Assembly (NCBI GenBank): GCA_029216955.1
Contig: JANAVB010004105.1
Span: 47,501-111,500, forward strand
Length of the DNA: 64,000 nucleotides
Direction: 5' to 3'
From: Iris pallida
Lineage: Eukaryota; Streptophyta; Magnoliopsida; Asparagales; Iridaceae
Shown here: in pieces, positions 23,423 to 36,329 of the stretch
Position numbering within the stretch: position 1 is the first letter of the stretch
How the letters are laid out: every line of letters begins with the position of its first letter
Made by a program: the position numbers and the translations under genes
The notes under the pieces: model-generated
Told to the model about the DNA's origin: nothing
The model's input: only the letters and a program-made list of their open reading frames with translations
The model's database searches: none

Positions 23423-26292
23423 TCTTTATTTTCTATTGAGTAGAATTCTGTTGTCAGAATATTTGGTCAGTTGTACTATATTCTGGGATTACTGTACTTG
23501 ACTTTCTGTGTTGAACTCTGTGGACTTGTCATTTCTATTTTATATATACCTGTTAGCACTTGTGATTGAGTTAGAATCTGGATGTTATGATTTATATTAT
23601 GTTGTTGGATTGGATATACTTGAGGATTTGACAGCTTACTACTGCTGTAACCCCACCTCTCTGATTTCCTATAATGGAGGATTTACCAAATTTTGTTTTG
23701 ATATTAAAAATTAGAAATTAACTTTTCTTTTACCTATAAATTATGTAGGTTGTTATCATAATGCTATTGAATTTTATTTTAGGATTAGGCCTGTATTGAG
23801 TTTCCCTGAGCCCATTTCTTCTTGGGCCAGTTTTCCCTTGGGTTGTTTACCAATAGCCTTATTTGAATTATTTTCCTAGACTTAAGCATTAGAATAGGTT
23901 AATTTCCTTTCATTTTTCCTCTGATTATATCAATAGAGGGACATTCAAATTTGAATGTCCTGTAACAAACTCTCACTGTTTCTAACTGCCTACTACTGTA
24001 GCACCAGCAGCATCGATTCCCACCATTAGCATTTTCATTCTATAAATTCCTAAACTCTGTCAAACCCATTCACTTCTCACAGAGCAATTCTCCCCTACTC
24101 TTTCTTCTTCCTATAGGACCAGTCATGGCCATGGCGACGACGACGAGGGCAACATCGACGACCAGCGCCTGAGCATTGCGGGGAGGAACCACGACTGCAC
24201 CTGATCGCTGCTCTGATGACCGGTGATAGCGAGATCCCCTGCTCCAGTGAGCTACATCAGTGCTGACACTCCTCAAATCTCCGCCGACGACTGCGATCCT
24301 CCGGTGATTCTTGGACAGAGACGAAGTGAAGATCGATCCCTTCTTCCAAATTCAGTGACTAATTCAATCCATTAGTTCTTGGTGTGGAATAATTCGTGTT
24401 TAAAATCTTGAGAGATCCAAATTAATTCCAATGAAGGAAAACATCACCAAGGAATCGATCAAGCTTCTTGTCTTCATCAAGAGCAGAGAATCGATGGTGA
24501 GTGATGTTCCCTCTATTCTAAAATTTAATTCATCAAACCAAATTGATAATTCCTTGGTGGACCGGTTTCGCTCTCAATGAATAACTGTGGGAGCATCTGC
24601 TGATTGAATCCTAAAATCTTGTTGGATCCAATCGTTTGATCGACTCACGACAGCACAGTGAGGTTGATCTTATTTCTTTTGATTTTTGTGAATGCAAATA
24701 TGACTGGAGATCTGTTGGATTTGTGTTTGTTTGAATTCCTGAAATTTTCGAGTGATCGATTCAAGGAAGATCAGGAATGCTCTCCTTGAATCGACACTAA
24801 CCACATGTTTTCTTTAATGCTTATACCAGGGTGAACAGCTGTGTTGTGGACACATGAAGCTCGTATCCAGTTCAGTGGTCGTGTCCTTTAGTGAGGGAAC
24901 AGCTCAGGTAATATCTAAACTTTTTGTCCTTGATGAGTCGATAATTAAGTAGTTATATGTAGACTTGTCCATAGAATTGTGTTGGATTTCGAATGCATTG
25001 GAAGTTTTGAATTTATGACTCTAACTGGGAAATAGGGGATTTAACTGTAGCGTGTAACTATTAAAGATTTCACTAGCTGATATGTTTAAGTAGCATTCAT
25101 TTGAGTATTCTCTATTATACTAGATTTTTTTGAGGTTGATATATCTGTATTATGAACAACACAGTAAATGTGAAGTTGTTCTGCATATCTAAAATGAGAT
25201 GCAAGAGGAATTTCCTCTAAGTGTGATATCAGATGTGTGGATAGATAGGTGTCGAGCTCAATAGTTGCTCACTGAGTTTTGCCAGTAGAATGGTATCCTA
25301 TTGGTATTTGTTTTTCTTAGTCGAAGTTCCTCTAGTTATGGTGCTGCAATATCCAGTTGAGTGGTTCAACTATATATTGTCTGTTCTCAGTTGATTGATG
25401 TAAAGAATGCAGGTTTGGGTTGATAACTGGGTCTGAATGATTAGGGATAGGTCTGAATGATAACTAGGTCAGTGCTTTAAGGCTGTGTGGGGTTTTTGCT
25501 GAAGAATCGAGTCACTAATTAAGGACTCATATTACTAAGGGTCGTAAGTTTCTGTAGCAATAACTGCTCTCAGATAGTCAGGTTAGTGATATCAGTGATG
25601 TTTGGCTAAGATATTAGTGTATGGGTCGACTCCTAAACTAGATATAATGGATATATGAAGATATAACAGCAGAGTATGTCCTGTGTAATGACAGTAGGTT
25701 AGTTAGTTCCAACTTCTAAAGTCATATGTTTACCTTGCTTTTCTTTAATGGGTTGCTTCTCGATTTTGGTATGGTTTAACATAGTAGTCGAGTAAAGCTG
25801 GTTAGGCAAATTCTGAAAGAGTTCTGTGGTATAAATTTCTAGTAATGTGATTCTGGGAAGTAAGGGGTCAGCCAAAACAGGTACTAGTTGAGAGCAGGTA
25901 ATGTGGAGACTAAATCTTGTCAAGTCACTACTTTTATATATAAGCTGAACAGGTAGTTGTATGCCTTTATGAAATCTCAGGATGATGGAATTTGTAACTG
26001 GGTTGTGGTTCAAGGCTGATTACATCAGGCTCTCATAAGACTGATTTTCTCAGCCTTGTCTGATACATATCAGTCCTGTGAAGGCCTGAGATCCTGGTGG
26101 TATCATGTTGAGGGTAGTAGTGTCGTAGAAACTGGTTTGTATCAGTCTTAACTGACACTGAATCACATCAGTACTTAATACTGTATTAAGGCAATATTTT
26201 AAGTTTAAAGTGAACCATATCAGCTTGGTTAGGACAGTTTAGGCAAGTCTTGTTCAGGATGTTGGGAAATACTTTATTAAGGACTGTGTATC

Positions 26293-28659
26293 TGTAGTGC
26301 CCCATCCCGCTCAGTTAATCGGAGGAATCGAAACGCCGACGGCGTTCAGACTTAGTCTTGCAACGATGACTCGAAGACATCGCTTGGTCGAGGCGACCAC
26401 TCGCTCAGGTGGGGTAATTTCGGTGAACTTGCCTCATCTTAGCCTTCACATAATAAATTGCATGTTTTTAACTTGCACAAGTAGGCTTGATAATAAAAGT
26501 GATAAATCCACATAGCTAAAAGGAATAATCCCGACGGGTCGAATTGAGTTAGAATATGGAAAGGTCCAACGGTCGGCTTAGAGTTGGTACACGACGTGCT
26601 TTGAAAATGACACTCGATCCTTCGTCCTGTGGCTTGGGAGAAGGAAAGTTGGTTGAGTAGGCGAAGTTATGATCGTAGCCAAAGTCATAGGCGTCGCCCG
26701 TATGAACGTTTCATAAAGCATGTACGGTCCTATCACCCAAGACTTAGCATAGCCTTGGCTTGCCCATGAGTTAAGTTGCGTTGAGCGGCTTGTGACCTAA
26801 GTCTAGGCACCCGATTGACTTGGTCGTTCAAGTCGAATGCGTGCACGGCACGATCCGTAAAGGCAAAGCTTGATGCAGCCTTTGCTCATTAAGTTATTGT
26901 GAAGTTAAGTTAGGCAAAGTTATGCCGGTCGACCTAAGACATTACAAGTACCGTCCCGCTCTTTCGCGGTTTGTCAAAGTTAAATAGTCTTACGGTCTTA
27001 AGGCCCATCGACTTGGGCAGGAGAGTCGCGTAGAGCACGATGGGCCTAAGGCACGATGCATGAACTTAGTGTTTAAGGCAAGGACCACACTTGATTCAAG
27101 TGTGTTTTGGAGAAAGGACTGTCAAATAGGCATTCATGAGTTGAATGAAATGATATGGTAACATGGAAAAAATGCTCGCGACCGTGGGTCGTCGAGGAGT
27201 TTCAAGGATAGAAGTCCTGAACGTGGTTTTGAAAGAGAGGATAACACTGAAGGAGAATGACTGTGTGAGACGTCAGTTAGAGTCAGGTCTTGTATGGTCA
27301 TTGGATAACTTGTCGACAAGGTTGAGTTTTCCCGTAACGGCAACCCAGGGCCATGGGATCGTTTCGGCCTAAGGAAATACGGTGATAGCTGTGCTGAATC
27401 GATAGCACCGGGTTAGTCGGGGACTTCCAGGGGGCTAGCTACCTTGCGCTGGAGGGGTCCCGGCCAACCGCAAGCTATGAGTCCAGGTATAGCTTGTTAT
27501 GCTAGTGACCTCATATAGATGAGTCGGCATGGGCGACGATCCATGTATATACCTTTGGATTGAGTCGAGTATTGAGTGCGCTATATCAAGGAGTCGAGTT
27601 GAATGTGTGTGTATAGTTAGAACACAATATTGGGCCTAAGATTTGGTTGCAACATAGGCGATGTGCTTGGGCATGAGATGTGGCATCGAATCTTATGTTG
27701 TCGGCATATAAGTTGTATAGTTATGATTGAGTTGTCTTAAGTTTAAGTCAGGAGATGCCGCAAGACAAAGTCGATCGAGTGACATTAAGTCCACAAGTCC
27801 TGATTGGGTCAGTTGGTGATTGAAGTAGAAAGGGGCCGCGAGGCGGCGATATGGTTTAGTCACCCTGAGTTGCGAGGCACGGCACGATGGATTTCTAGCA
27901 CGATCACGGGGAAATAGAGCCTCATCGCGTAGTTGTGTCTCTGATTTTGGCCGAAAGGCAAGCACGACTTAATAGGTTAACGTTATTGAGTCGACGTTGT
28001 TGTTGCGAGCACGGGATGGTCTAAAGACACAGAGTAGGCCAAGGCGTCGGTCTAAAAATTGATCCTAAGGCAAGAGTAGAAAGATAATTGATAAGAAGGG
28101 ACTATGTTGCACAAAGCAAATCAAACGTGTTGGTTTTGTATAGGTGGGCGAGGAGCTCATTCCACCAGTACAGTTGAGTACTGACACCCACATAGTTTTC
28201 ATGTGCAGGCACAGATAGAAGCTCGTGGCACGGAGCTCGCTTGGATGCGTTGAGGCACAGAGTTCCTTGGCGATTTGAAGCGTGCAGCCATATGTATTCA
28301 AGACTTATACAGGATATAATGTATAGACGTCGCCTTCCAAAGCATCCGCTGGCTCAAGACATCTATTGAGAGAGAGCTGAGTGACTTGTAATATGAGCTT
28401 GAGTGAGCTTGAGAGACTTGTAATCTTGGCCTTGCGCCCCATTGTAACCTTTGTTTCAATATCAATAAAAGAGTGCTGTATTTTTCTTCAAATTTTGCTG
28501 CGATTATTCAATGTCTCTGCTTGGGACTTCTGTGCGACGACCCCGTCGCAGCCGCTAGAATCGACCGTCATGGAACCTGCCTTACACGAGCGCAATCTAG
28601 GCTCATGCGGCATCACGCCTTAGTGAGGACGATCGCTCCTACGGGAGCGGGGCGTGACA
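26293..28659 (+). mobile_element. solo LTR B with GTATC target duplication
   Basis: The 2367-bp repeat runs from TGTAGTGCCCCATCCCGC to GGGGCGTGACA and is the forward counterpart of minus-strand LTR A. GTATC lies on both sides without mismatch (26288-26292 and 28660-28664). A polyadenylation-like AATAAA is present near 28466. There is no PBS or internal sequence, so it is a solo LTR. Confidence 0.92.
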
Positions 28660-28864
28660 GTATCTGTCAAGTTTAAATATTAGGAATCCTTATTAAAGCC
28701 TGGACTATTGGTAGAGTTAGAGACTAAATTCCTCATACCTGAACTCTAAGTGACTAGGATACTATTATGAATCCTAGGAGAGTTTATATTCAATTTCAAA
28801 ACTTTATTTTTAAATAAGCTAGTTTAGAATATAGTGCTTATTAATATTACAAATCACTTGACAG

Positions 28865-28909
28865 GAGGATATTCAGCTGTACATCCCACACTTGATCACC
28901 CTGAGCAAG
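28865..28909 (+). other. putative 45-nt upstream exon with GC donor, copy G
   Basis: The segment follows TTGACAG and ends GAGCAAG. The next bases are GCAAGTAT, a GC-type 5' splice site. It is 45 nt, entered and left at the same phase, and joins in frame to 33571-33671. The intervening 4.66 kb contains solo LTR L2; without it the intron is about 505 bp, close to the 515 bp in copy F. Confidence 0.5.
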
Positions 28910-31900
28910 GCAAGTATACTCCTCGGACTTGTTTATTTTTTCATGTCTTGTATATTCATTCCTGTATCTCCTTATTGACACGATGTATCACGGAATTGTC
29001 TTATATCATGTTTCTTGAGTTTACTTATATTTGGAAGAGGAAATACTACAGATGTGTGATCAAACCCGTGTTACTATTCATGTGAATAGCTTAGGTCCCG
29101 CATCGTGCACGCAGGACCAAAGCCGTACCATTTCATGTTCATTGAATCTACTCAAGCCGATCACACACTCTGGATGTATTTCAATATTTCACATTTCAGG
29201 ATTCAGATTGTATTTCATGTTCAGGTTGTATTTCATGTTCAGGACTCATATCATGTTCCATGTATTTACTTTCAGTATTCATGTTCAGTTTTCCTGTCTT
29301 GTTCTCATTTCTCGTACTATATATATATATTACCTGTTTCTTGTTCATACCATGATGTTCATGTTCATTTTCTTGGATATACTTAGCTCCGCTCCTGATA
29401 TAACCCCGCCTTCCTTATTTTTGATAAATATATAAATATTTTATCAAGGTTGTTTTTATTAAATCCCTAAAATATTATTTTTCTTGTAAATGGTAAATTC
29501 TATTTCCTTTTTTTTTCTTCTAGAGTTTGGGCTCAGCCCAATTAGCCAGCCAGTTATTTTTTTATTACTAAGAACTTAGTTTTAGACATCTCTTTAAGTT
29601 TCAGCCAAACCCATATTAGTAGACTTTGGGCCAATCTTATGCATAGGCATAGGCTTCCAAGCCATTAGCAAACCAAATCGAGTCTGTGCCATTTGTGTTG
29701 AATGCAAATTCAAATTGAATTTTCTCTAACAAACTTCTCTACCAATTCTACTGACCTTGCGCGAAGAGGGAGAACGTGCTTCCTGCCAATTTGGTGGCTC
29801 GTGCCTACACCCTCCCTCCTAACAACCTTTATAAGCACACCTCTTTTCCTTTCTCATTCTTCATCCCCTCCACTGATACTCCAGATCTGAACATTGATCT
29901 CTTGAAGGAAGAAACTCTGGAAGCAATGGCGAGCTCCTCCACAGACGACTAGGCTCGGTGGCGACGGAGACAACGACGAATTGATCCAGCTGTGAAGAAC
30001 CCCATCCCGTGATGATTCTCTCCATCAATTCTTCCATTGCTTGGTAAGTAATCATCCTACTGCAATTTGTAGGAATTTGTCCAAATTCCTAATCCTTTCA
30101 TTGATTGAACTTCTGAATCCAGATCTATTATTCCCTGAATCATCGATCGGCTCTTTGAACAAAGAATTGTTCTAGTTATTAGAAACTGGTAAGCATCAAT
30201 TCTTTGATCAATTCCTCCTAATATAGGTTATTCCTGAAAATTCATATCCTGTGTTTTTTGTATTGAAGATCGAATCAGGATTGGGTCGTGTTAACCAACA
30301 ATTGAATCTGCAAATAGAAATATTGGTGAGCCTCGATCTCCTATTAATTTTGATCTAAGTATTATGTTTGTGTGTGTATGTGGGTGGACCCTGAATGTGT
30401 TTCCTCTGTTCTTGGTTGAAGAGACTTCGAGCCAGCATCAGAAATTGGCTGAAGGTTTGATAAGCTAGGACAAAGTCGGACACGAAGTGTAGTGACCAAC
30501 TTGTAGGAATATTCTAAATCTCTACAGGTATTTTCTATTGCTCTTTAAATTTCATTTCCTGTTAAGTTGTACCAGCTGTATCCGAGTGTGTCAGTGGTTC
30601 ATTGAATCAATTATATTGGTTGTGGTATTTTAGATGCAGGACTGTAGTGTCCTTAGGATGTTTGGGAAACAGTTGATCTTGTGGAATGAAATTATTGGAA
30701 TGAACATCAGTCATTAGATGGAAGGAATTGAGTATTGTTTTCTCAAAACATGATTTAATTGATTTTGGGTTAGATTGTTGTGGATGTAGAAACTAAGTGT
30801 TGGAGTTATTGAGCCAATTGGTTAGTTCCCTGAGAAATTGGAGATTACCACTTATCTATTCCACCTCATATCATGTCATATTTTCTTCTTTAATTCAAAT
30901 GTCAAATGATATGATGATTTCCTATTGAACTTCATAACCTGTTTGCATTTATGAATTGAAATGGTTGAGGGTGTTAGTTAACCTGGGATTGAGGATCATA
31001 AGTTCAGTTCCAGGTATGAGTAATCAATTAGAGTTGATCTATGCAATGTTTCCACTGAAATAGGCTTTATGTCAGTTAAGTTAAGTTGGATGGCATCAAG
31101 CATCAAGGGAAAACAAGACTGTGGTATCAGTCTATAGTTGGGACTGATACTCGGGTATCAAGTTCAGCAGTATCAAGACTTGGAGTCTTAGGTTACTTTA
31201 AGTTTTTTGCAGCACCTTTGAATGAAATTACAATTTATCTCTACCTGATATATAGGTTACTGTAGAATAAGTTAGTATGTAGAACATGAAGCTGTAGGAG
31301 GACTGACTATATCAGTCATGTCCAGGTTGATTTCAGGTTGTCTCTGAACACCATAAAATCTTACCTTGGGAGGGAATTTTAAATTGAAGATTGATCAGAA
31401 ATTAGTAGGACTGACTTTTCATTACATCAAGTTCAGTTTAGATTCATTGAAGAAAGATTTATGTTGAGTGAACCTTAACTTTTTCTAGAGAAAATCTGGA
31501 ATTGAGGACAGATGAGTTAGACTGAACCATTGTTCAGTCCCTATGAAACATTGAGAGCAGAACAGGACAGTAAGAGACTGGGAGCATGTATTGGACTGGG
31601 TATATCAGTCTTTATCAGGATTGATAGAGCCCTTATTTTAACTGGGTGTAACAACTCAGATAGGTTATACACTGTCCTGCTATGTAGTGATGCAATGGAC
31701 TGAATCCTGAATGCTTATAGGGCTGGTATTAGGTTTATGTTGGGACTGATACCTGAGTCAAAGGGAATTTTCCTTTTTAAACAGCTACCAGTCTCACCAT
31801 ACATCTGAACCCATTCCTGTTCTGTTTTGAGAGCCTTAAAGAACAGTTTGGTATAGGGTCACCTTATTCTTTGAGCATAGAATCAGTAGACTAATGGGTG

Positions 31901-32598
31901 ATAGGCTAGGAAATGCAAGGTATAGAACTGGTATGTAAATCAATGTGGACTGGTATTTACCTATAGGTTGGCATTTAAATTGATCATGTATTGAAGTTAA
32001 ATACACCAGTTGTTATAAACTGTTTCAGTCCACTTTAGGACTGAGTGATATCTGGATACATTATACTTGGGACTGTTTGTTAAATCCCTGCTATGGACTG
32101 TTTATGTCCTGCTATTGGACTGGGATAGGAGACTGAGTTTTAACTCATATTGATTGATATTGGACTGTTATTGGACTAGGATATAGGACTTAATATTGAA
32201 ATCATATTGGGCTATTTTAGACTCATTTGGACTAGTATGGATTGATATAGGACAAGGATTGAAGATTGAATAAATCTCAGTCTAAACAAGTGTTACTTCA
32301 TGAATGCTAGTTCATAGTGTTTCCTTACAAAGTCTACCAAATTTTAGAAGGTTGGCCAAACTTGTAAAGTATAAGGGTGAGAGTATTAGAAACTAGGTTA
32401 GCAAGATTTAGTGGTTCACATGTTACATGAAGTATTACACTGAACTTGGATGTAATATTTCATGATAACTTGTGATAGAAATTGATTTATGAGATAGATT
32501 TTAAGTAGAGGGCTAAGCTATTGTATCTTGATTAGAATTGTTAAATAAACCAAATTAGATTTAGTCTGTTCATTAATCAACTTGTAACTATATAACAG

Positions 32599-32642
32599 GA
32601 GGATTCCTAGCTCTACTACCTTTTCTCGATCATCGGAGCCAG
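32599..32642 (+). other. degenerate upstream exon, copy L2
   Basis: The sequence homologous to 28865-28909 follows ATAACAG and keeps the GC donor (GCAAGTAT at 32643). It is 44 nt rather than 45, so it carries a one-base indel. Confidence 0.4.
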
Positions 32643-33200
32643 GCAAGTATACTCCTCGGATTTGTTCATTTCTCATGTCTTGCATGTTCATTCTTGAATC
32701 TCCTTGATTGACAAGATGTATCATGGTATTGTCTGGTTCCATGTTTTATGTATTACTTGCGTCTGGGAGAGGAAATACTATAAATATGTGATCAAACCCT
32801 GTTACTACTCATGTGAATAGCTTGGGTCCTGCACCGTACACGTGGGACCAAAGCCGTACCATTTCATGATCATTGCATCTACCCAAGGCGATCACACAAT
32901 CTAGATGTATTTCATTATTGCACATGTCAGGATTCAGGTTGTATTTCAGGATTCATGGTTGTATTTCATATTCAGGTTGTATCTTATGATTCAGGTTGTA
33001 CTTCATATTCAGTTTGTATTTCATGTTCAGGACTCATACCATGTTCCCTGTTTTACTTTCAGTATTTTCTGTTCAGTTTCATGTCTTGTCTTATTTTCTG
33101 TACTATATATATATTTCCTGTTTCTTGACTCATACCATGATGTTCATGTTAATTTCCTTGGATATACTTAGCTCCGCTCCTGACTAGGATATGTTGCATG

Positions 33201-33294
33201 TGAGTTGGAGGCTCTGTGCGACACGTACTATGGCGAGGAGCCAATTGATGCAGGAGAGCTAGCTGGTGCTGCTCTTGACTTAGAGGCTGCATAA
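33201..33294 (+). other. degenerate terminal exon, copy L2
   Basis: The frame homologous to 33571-33671 is open for about 30 codons with a DTYYGEEP core and stops at TAA (33292-33294). The acceptor has become GCAT instead of GCAG, so splicing is probably lost in this copy. Confidence 0.42.
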
Positions 33295-33570
33295 GCCTAG
33301 AGCTTACCTTAGTTTTCCATATTATTTTTCCTGTATTGAGACTAGTAGACTTACTTTCATTTGTTGGAATGTAATAGAATTCTGATCTTGTACTTCTTTT
33401 CTGGGATACATTTATAGATGTTGTGTTTTCATACTTGTCTTGATATCTGGTTAGTTTTTCTAGATTGGTACAACTTACTTTGTTGTGTCTAACGACAAAG
33501 GCTGGACGTGTCTGACTCGTGTCCGATTATTCGGGAGCGGATCGTGACACCTGACTAGGATATGTTGCAG

Positions 33571-33671
33571 GTGAGCTGGAGGCTATCTGTGATACTTACT
33601 ACGGGCAGGAGCCTGGAGGCACCTATGAGCCAGTTGATGTTGCCCATGACCTAGAGGCTAAGGAAGCCTAG
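33571..33671 (+). other. putative terminal exon of LTR-encoded ORF, copy G
   Basis: After ATGTTGCAG the frame is open for about 32 codons with a DTYYGQEP core and an acidic tail, ending TAG at 33669-33671. Its entry phase matches the exit phase of 28865-28909. Confidence 0.5.
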
Positions 33672-33922
33672 TCTTTTCTTTTTAGCTTTATCTGGACTTG
33701 TATTAGAGACATCAGTATAGTTTATATATTTGTCGAAATGTAATAACATTTAGACTTGTATCAGAGATTCTGGGATTTGACATATTAGATGCTGTGATTA
33801 CTTTCATTCTTATCTTGATTCATAGTTCTCCCGAGATATTGGTACAGCTTACTTCATCGTGTCTAACGACGAAGGCTGGCGTGTCCGACTTGTGTCCGAT
33901 TATTCGAGAGCGGGTCGTGACA

Positions 33923-33950
33923 TATTTTTAGTGGTGGCCCATGCAGGTCT
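33923..33950 (+). other. degenerate primer-binding region of element G
   Basis: The bases after the LTR (TATTTTTAGTGGTGGCCC) stand where plant gypsy elements have TGGTATCAGAGC. A GCAGGTC follows, as it often does after a Met-type PBS. The tRNA match is damaged, so the call rests mainly on position. Confidence 0.4.
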
Positions 33951-34089
33951 ATCCTAATAGTACCTAGGTATTAGTGTACTATTGGGGGACTTGTTAAACT
34001 AGGAAAACTTGATCATAGCATAGGAAATCGGGTACATCGGGTATATTGATATTCTATAAACACTTGTTGTTTTTAGGTCTAGGTTATTT

Positions 34090-35040
34090 TAACAGTTTTC
34101 TGTTTTTCAGACGATTCAAACACGCAAATATAGGAACTGTCGATTCACCTGCACTTGATGTTTTCGAGCATCGCCCCTACTATCCCCATGGGTAGTACGC
34201 AGTTGATGGAGATGTTTCAAGAGTTCTTTGACACACAGAGGGAGCAAGTCATATATTTTCAAAGCAAGACTTGTGGATACACTCTCCAAGCCAAGGACTT
34301 CTGATTTCCAGACTCTCAGACCCTTGGACTTCTCCGACACCAAGCACATATCTTGCACCGAGGAACGAATCAAGAACCTGGAGCCGCCACTAAAAGTCAT
34401 CCAAGTTCCTGAGGACCCGATTTATCTGAAGATTAGAGCCACCAGCCAGGAGATCCAGAATGTAGCGCAGACAATGGAATGAGACAAAAAGTTGAAGCTC
34501 ATGAAGGACATGAAGATTTATGACAGAGATAGCAGCTGCTATAGATCTACAAAGCGTCGTAACACTCAGTCGGTACTTCTTCGGTCACATCACCAGCCGC
34601 ATCATCAGGAGCAGATCTCAACAGCCAGCACGCCAGCAGCCGTATATTCCTGTCAGTGCTACTGTATTTCAGCCCCAGCAGGAGATTCAGATTTAGCTGA
34701 TGATCTTTTACAATTTCTGCTACCGCTCAAGACACCACTATGACGAGTGCCGCAAGAGACGCAGGCTATGTTTATTCTGCGGATCGCCTGCCCACCAAGT
34801 CAAGGATTGCCCGGAGACCATTGATCACACTGCCCAAGGACGAGCACGAGAAGTACTAGAGCTACAACAAGGGGGCCCGTCTCTTCAGATTCAGCAAACA
34901 CATAGAGCACAGTCGCAATGACCAGCCTACGACAGGATAGCTGAAGACGTTGAAGATATTCCAGTCCCGGAGGAATACCGAAGACAGACTGAAGACCGAA
35001 GGCTTTTTCTTGCATGGTTGGAGAAAACCATGTATTGTGA
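34090..35040 (+). pseudogene. Ty3/gypsy gag remnant, element G
   Basis: The segment after the G leader encodes gag-like blocks in different frames. One capsid-like part (34228-34482) has an IQVPEDPIYLK-type stretch. A Gln/His-rich linker follows, and then an intact CCHC zinc knuckle (CLFCGSPAHQVKDC, about 34769-34811). Stops and shifts break the frame several times. The knuckle binds RNA in working elements; here it is part of a non-functional gag. Confidence 0.7.
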
Positions 35041-35049
35041 TTCGCAATC

Positions 35050-36200
35050 TAGTCTTCCCTTAAATTCCTCTTAGCACGTAGATCATTTCTTGAAACTTCA
35101 AGTTTCTTATTTCGAAACCTGGGTTGATATTCGAAGCTTATTTCGAGATATTGTCTCCTATTCGGTAAACTTACTTCAGATCCACAATTCGATAATTGTT
35201 TGAAATCCACTATTCGGTACTGTTGTATATTCATTATTTCATGATTTTGTGTCCTAGTGTTGGCTCATAATTGGAAATTTTGTTCCCTCATCAAACTTCA
35301 TGTTATTTGAGATTTTAATTCCTACTCGAGATTTTATTTCGAAATCATGTTCCTCACTTGAAACTTTGTTGAGCTTCATCCTATTTAAGACATTGTTGAG
35401 AATTCCTTTGAAGGTTTTGAAGATCTTGTTTCCTATTCGAAACTCCAGTTTCTATTTAAGATTCTGTTTTTCCGTTCGAGGTTATTTCATGTCCACTATT
35501 AGATACCATGTTCACTATGCATGACCTTGTCACCTATTTTGGCTTCTATTCGAAATTCCATTTTCTATTCAGAACTTGTTACAATTCATAAATTTTGCTT
35601 TCTACTCAAGGTTTAGTTTTTTATTCAGGGCTTGTTGGAATTTGATTCCTATTCGATAAATGCTTTTATTTCTCAATCAAGATATTGTTTGAAAACTTTG
35701 TTTCAAATCTGAGGTTTTGACTTGTTCCCTATATGAGATTTCGTTTTCTATCCGTGGCTTGTTTTCTATTTTGAGAAATTATTCTGTTCACGACTTGTTT
35801 TGACCTTGTCTTCCATTTTGAGATTGCGTTTGTTTCATGGATACTTGTTTCCTATTCACCCATTGATTCTATTTTCCTATTCGTGACTTTGATTCCATCC
35901 GAGATTCTGAGATCCTGTTTTTTATTTTGAGACTTTGTCGAATTCTGTTTCCGATGCAAGATCTTGCTTCTTATTTCGAAATTATGTTTCTATACCTTGC
36001 ATCTATTCACCTTCGAGATTTTGTTATTCCTTCGGAATAGCGTTCCACATACGAAATCTTGTCACCATCCCAGGTTTCATTTGAGATTTCGGTTACTAAC
36101 TGAAACTTCGTTACCTGTCCGAGATTTAAATTTCCCTTGTTGATCTCTTATAATACCACTATTCCTTGTCAAATCCTTTGTTGATTCTTGGTACCTAGTA
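35050..36200. repeat. degenerate short-unit array in place of pol
   Basis: Many imperfect copies of a phrase like TTTCCTATTCGAGATTTTG occur at roughly 25-40 bp intervals. No protease, RT, RNase H or integrase core motif is present. In a normal element pol would be here. Confidence 0.6.
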
Positions 36201-36329
36201 AAACTCCTTATTTTCTAAAGGACAGGTAATACCATTTTGTTTATAGTGACTTGAACTGTTGGAACTCATTTTGAACCCTCAGGAATTTTGGTAATTCCTA
36301 TAGATAAGTTTGAGAGACTATTCGATGAT

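Larger units (their letters stand above)
17706..23645 (+). mobile_element. LTR K, split by solo LTR D
   Basis: The plus-strand sequence on both sides of solo LTR D (17706-19743 and 22906-23645, about 2.8 kb in all) has the layout of the neighbouring gypsy LTRs: an AT-rich start, a C-rich leader near 18230-18880, and the conserved Tyr-Tyr exon at 23301-23422. Exact ends are not visible, and it directly abuts the 5' LTR of G at 23646. It could be a truncated solo LTR. Confidence 0.5.
29399..33549 (+). mobile_element. solo LTR L2 with CCTGA target duplication
   Basis: The repeat begins TATAACCCCGCC (an altered TGTAACCCC start) and ends GAGCGGATCGTGACA. CCTGA precedes it (29394-29398) and follows it (33550-33554). 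The flanks rejoin into the CTCCTGACTAGGATATG segment that L2 itself carries at 33175-33192, so a family member inserted into another copy of its own kind. It is 4.15 kb and has no internal region. Confidence 0.88.
23646..33922 (+). mobile_element. 5' LTR of gypsy element G with nested insertions
   Basis: It starts TGTAACCCCACC and ends GAGCGGGTCGTGACA. The first 155 or so bases match the 3' LTR start at 37625 with only three transitions. Solo LTRs B and L2 lie inside it; removing them and one copy of each duplication leaves about 3.75 kb. It has a leader with a GC-rich ATG-containing part near 24120-24270. The exon pair at 28865-28909 and 33571-33671 frames the L2 insertion. No LTR-internal protease, RT or integrase is seen. 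Confidence 0.82.
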
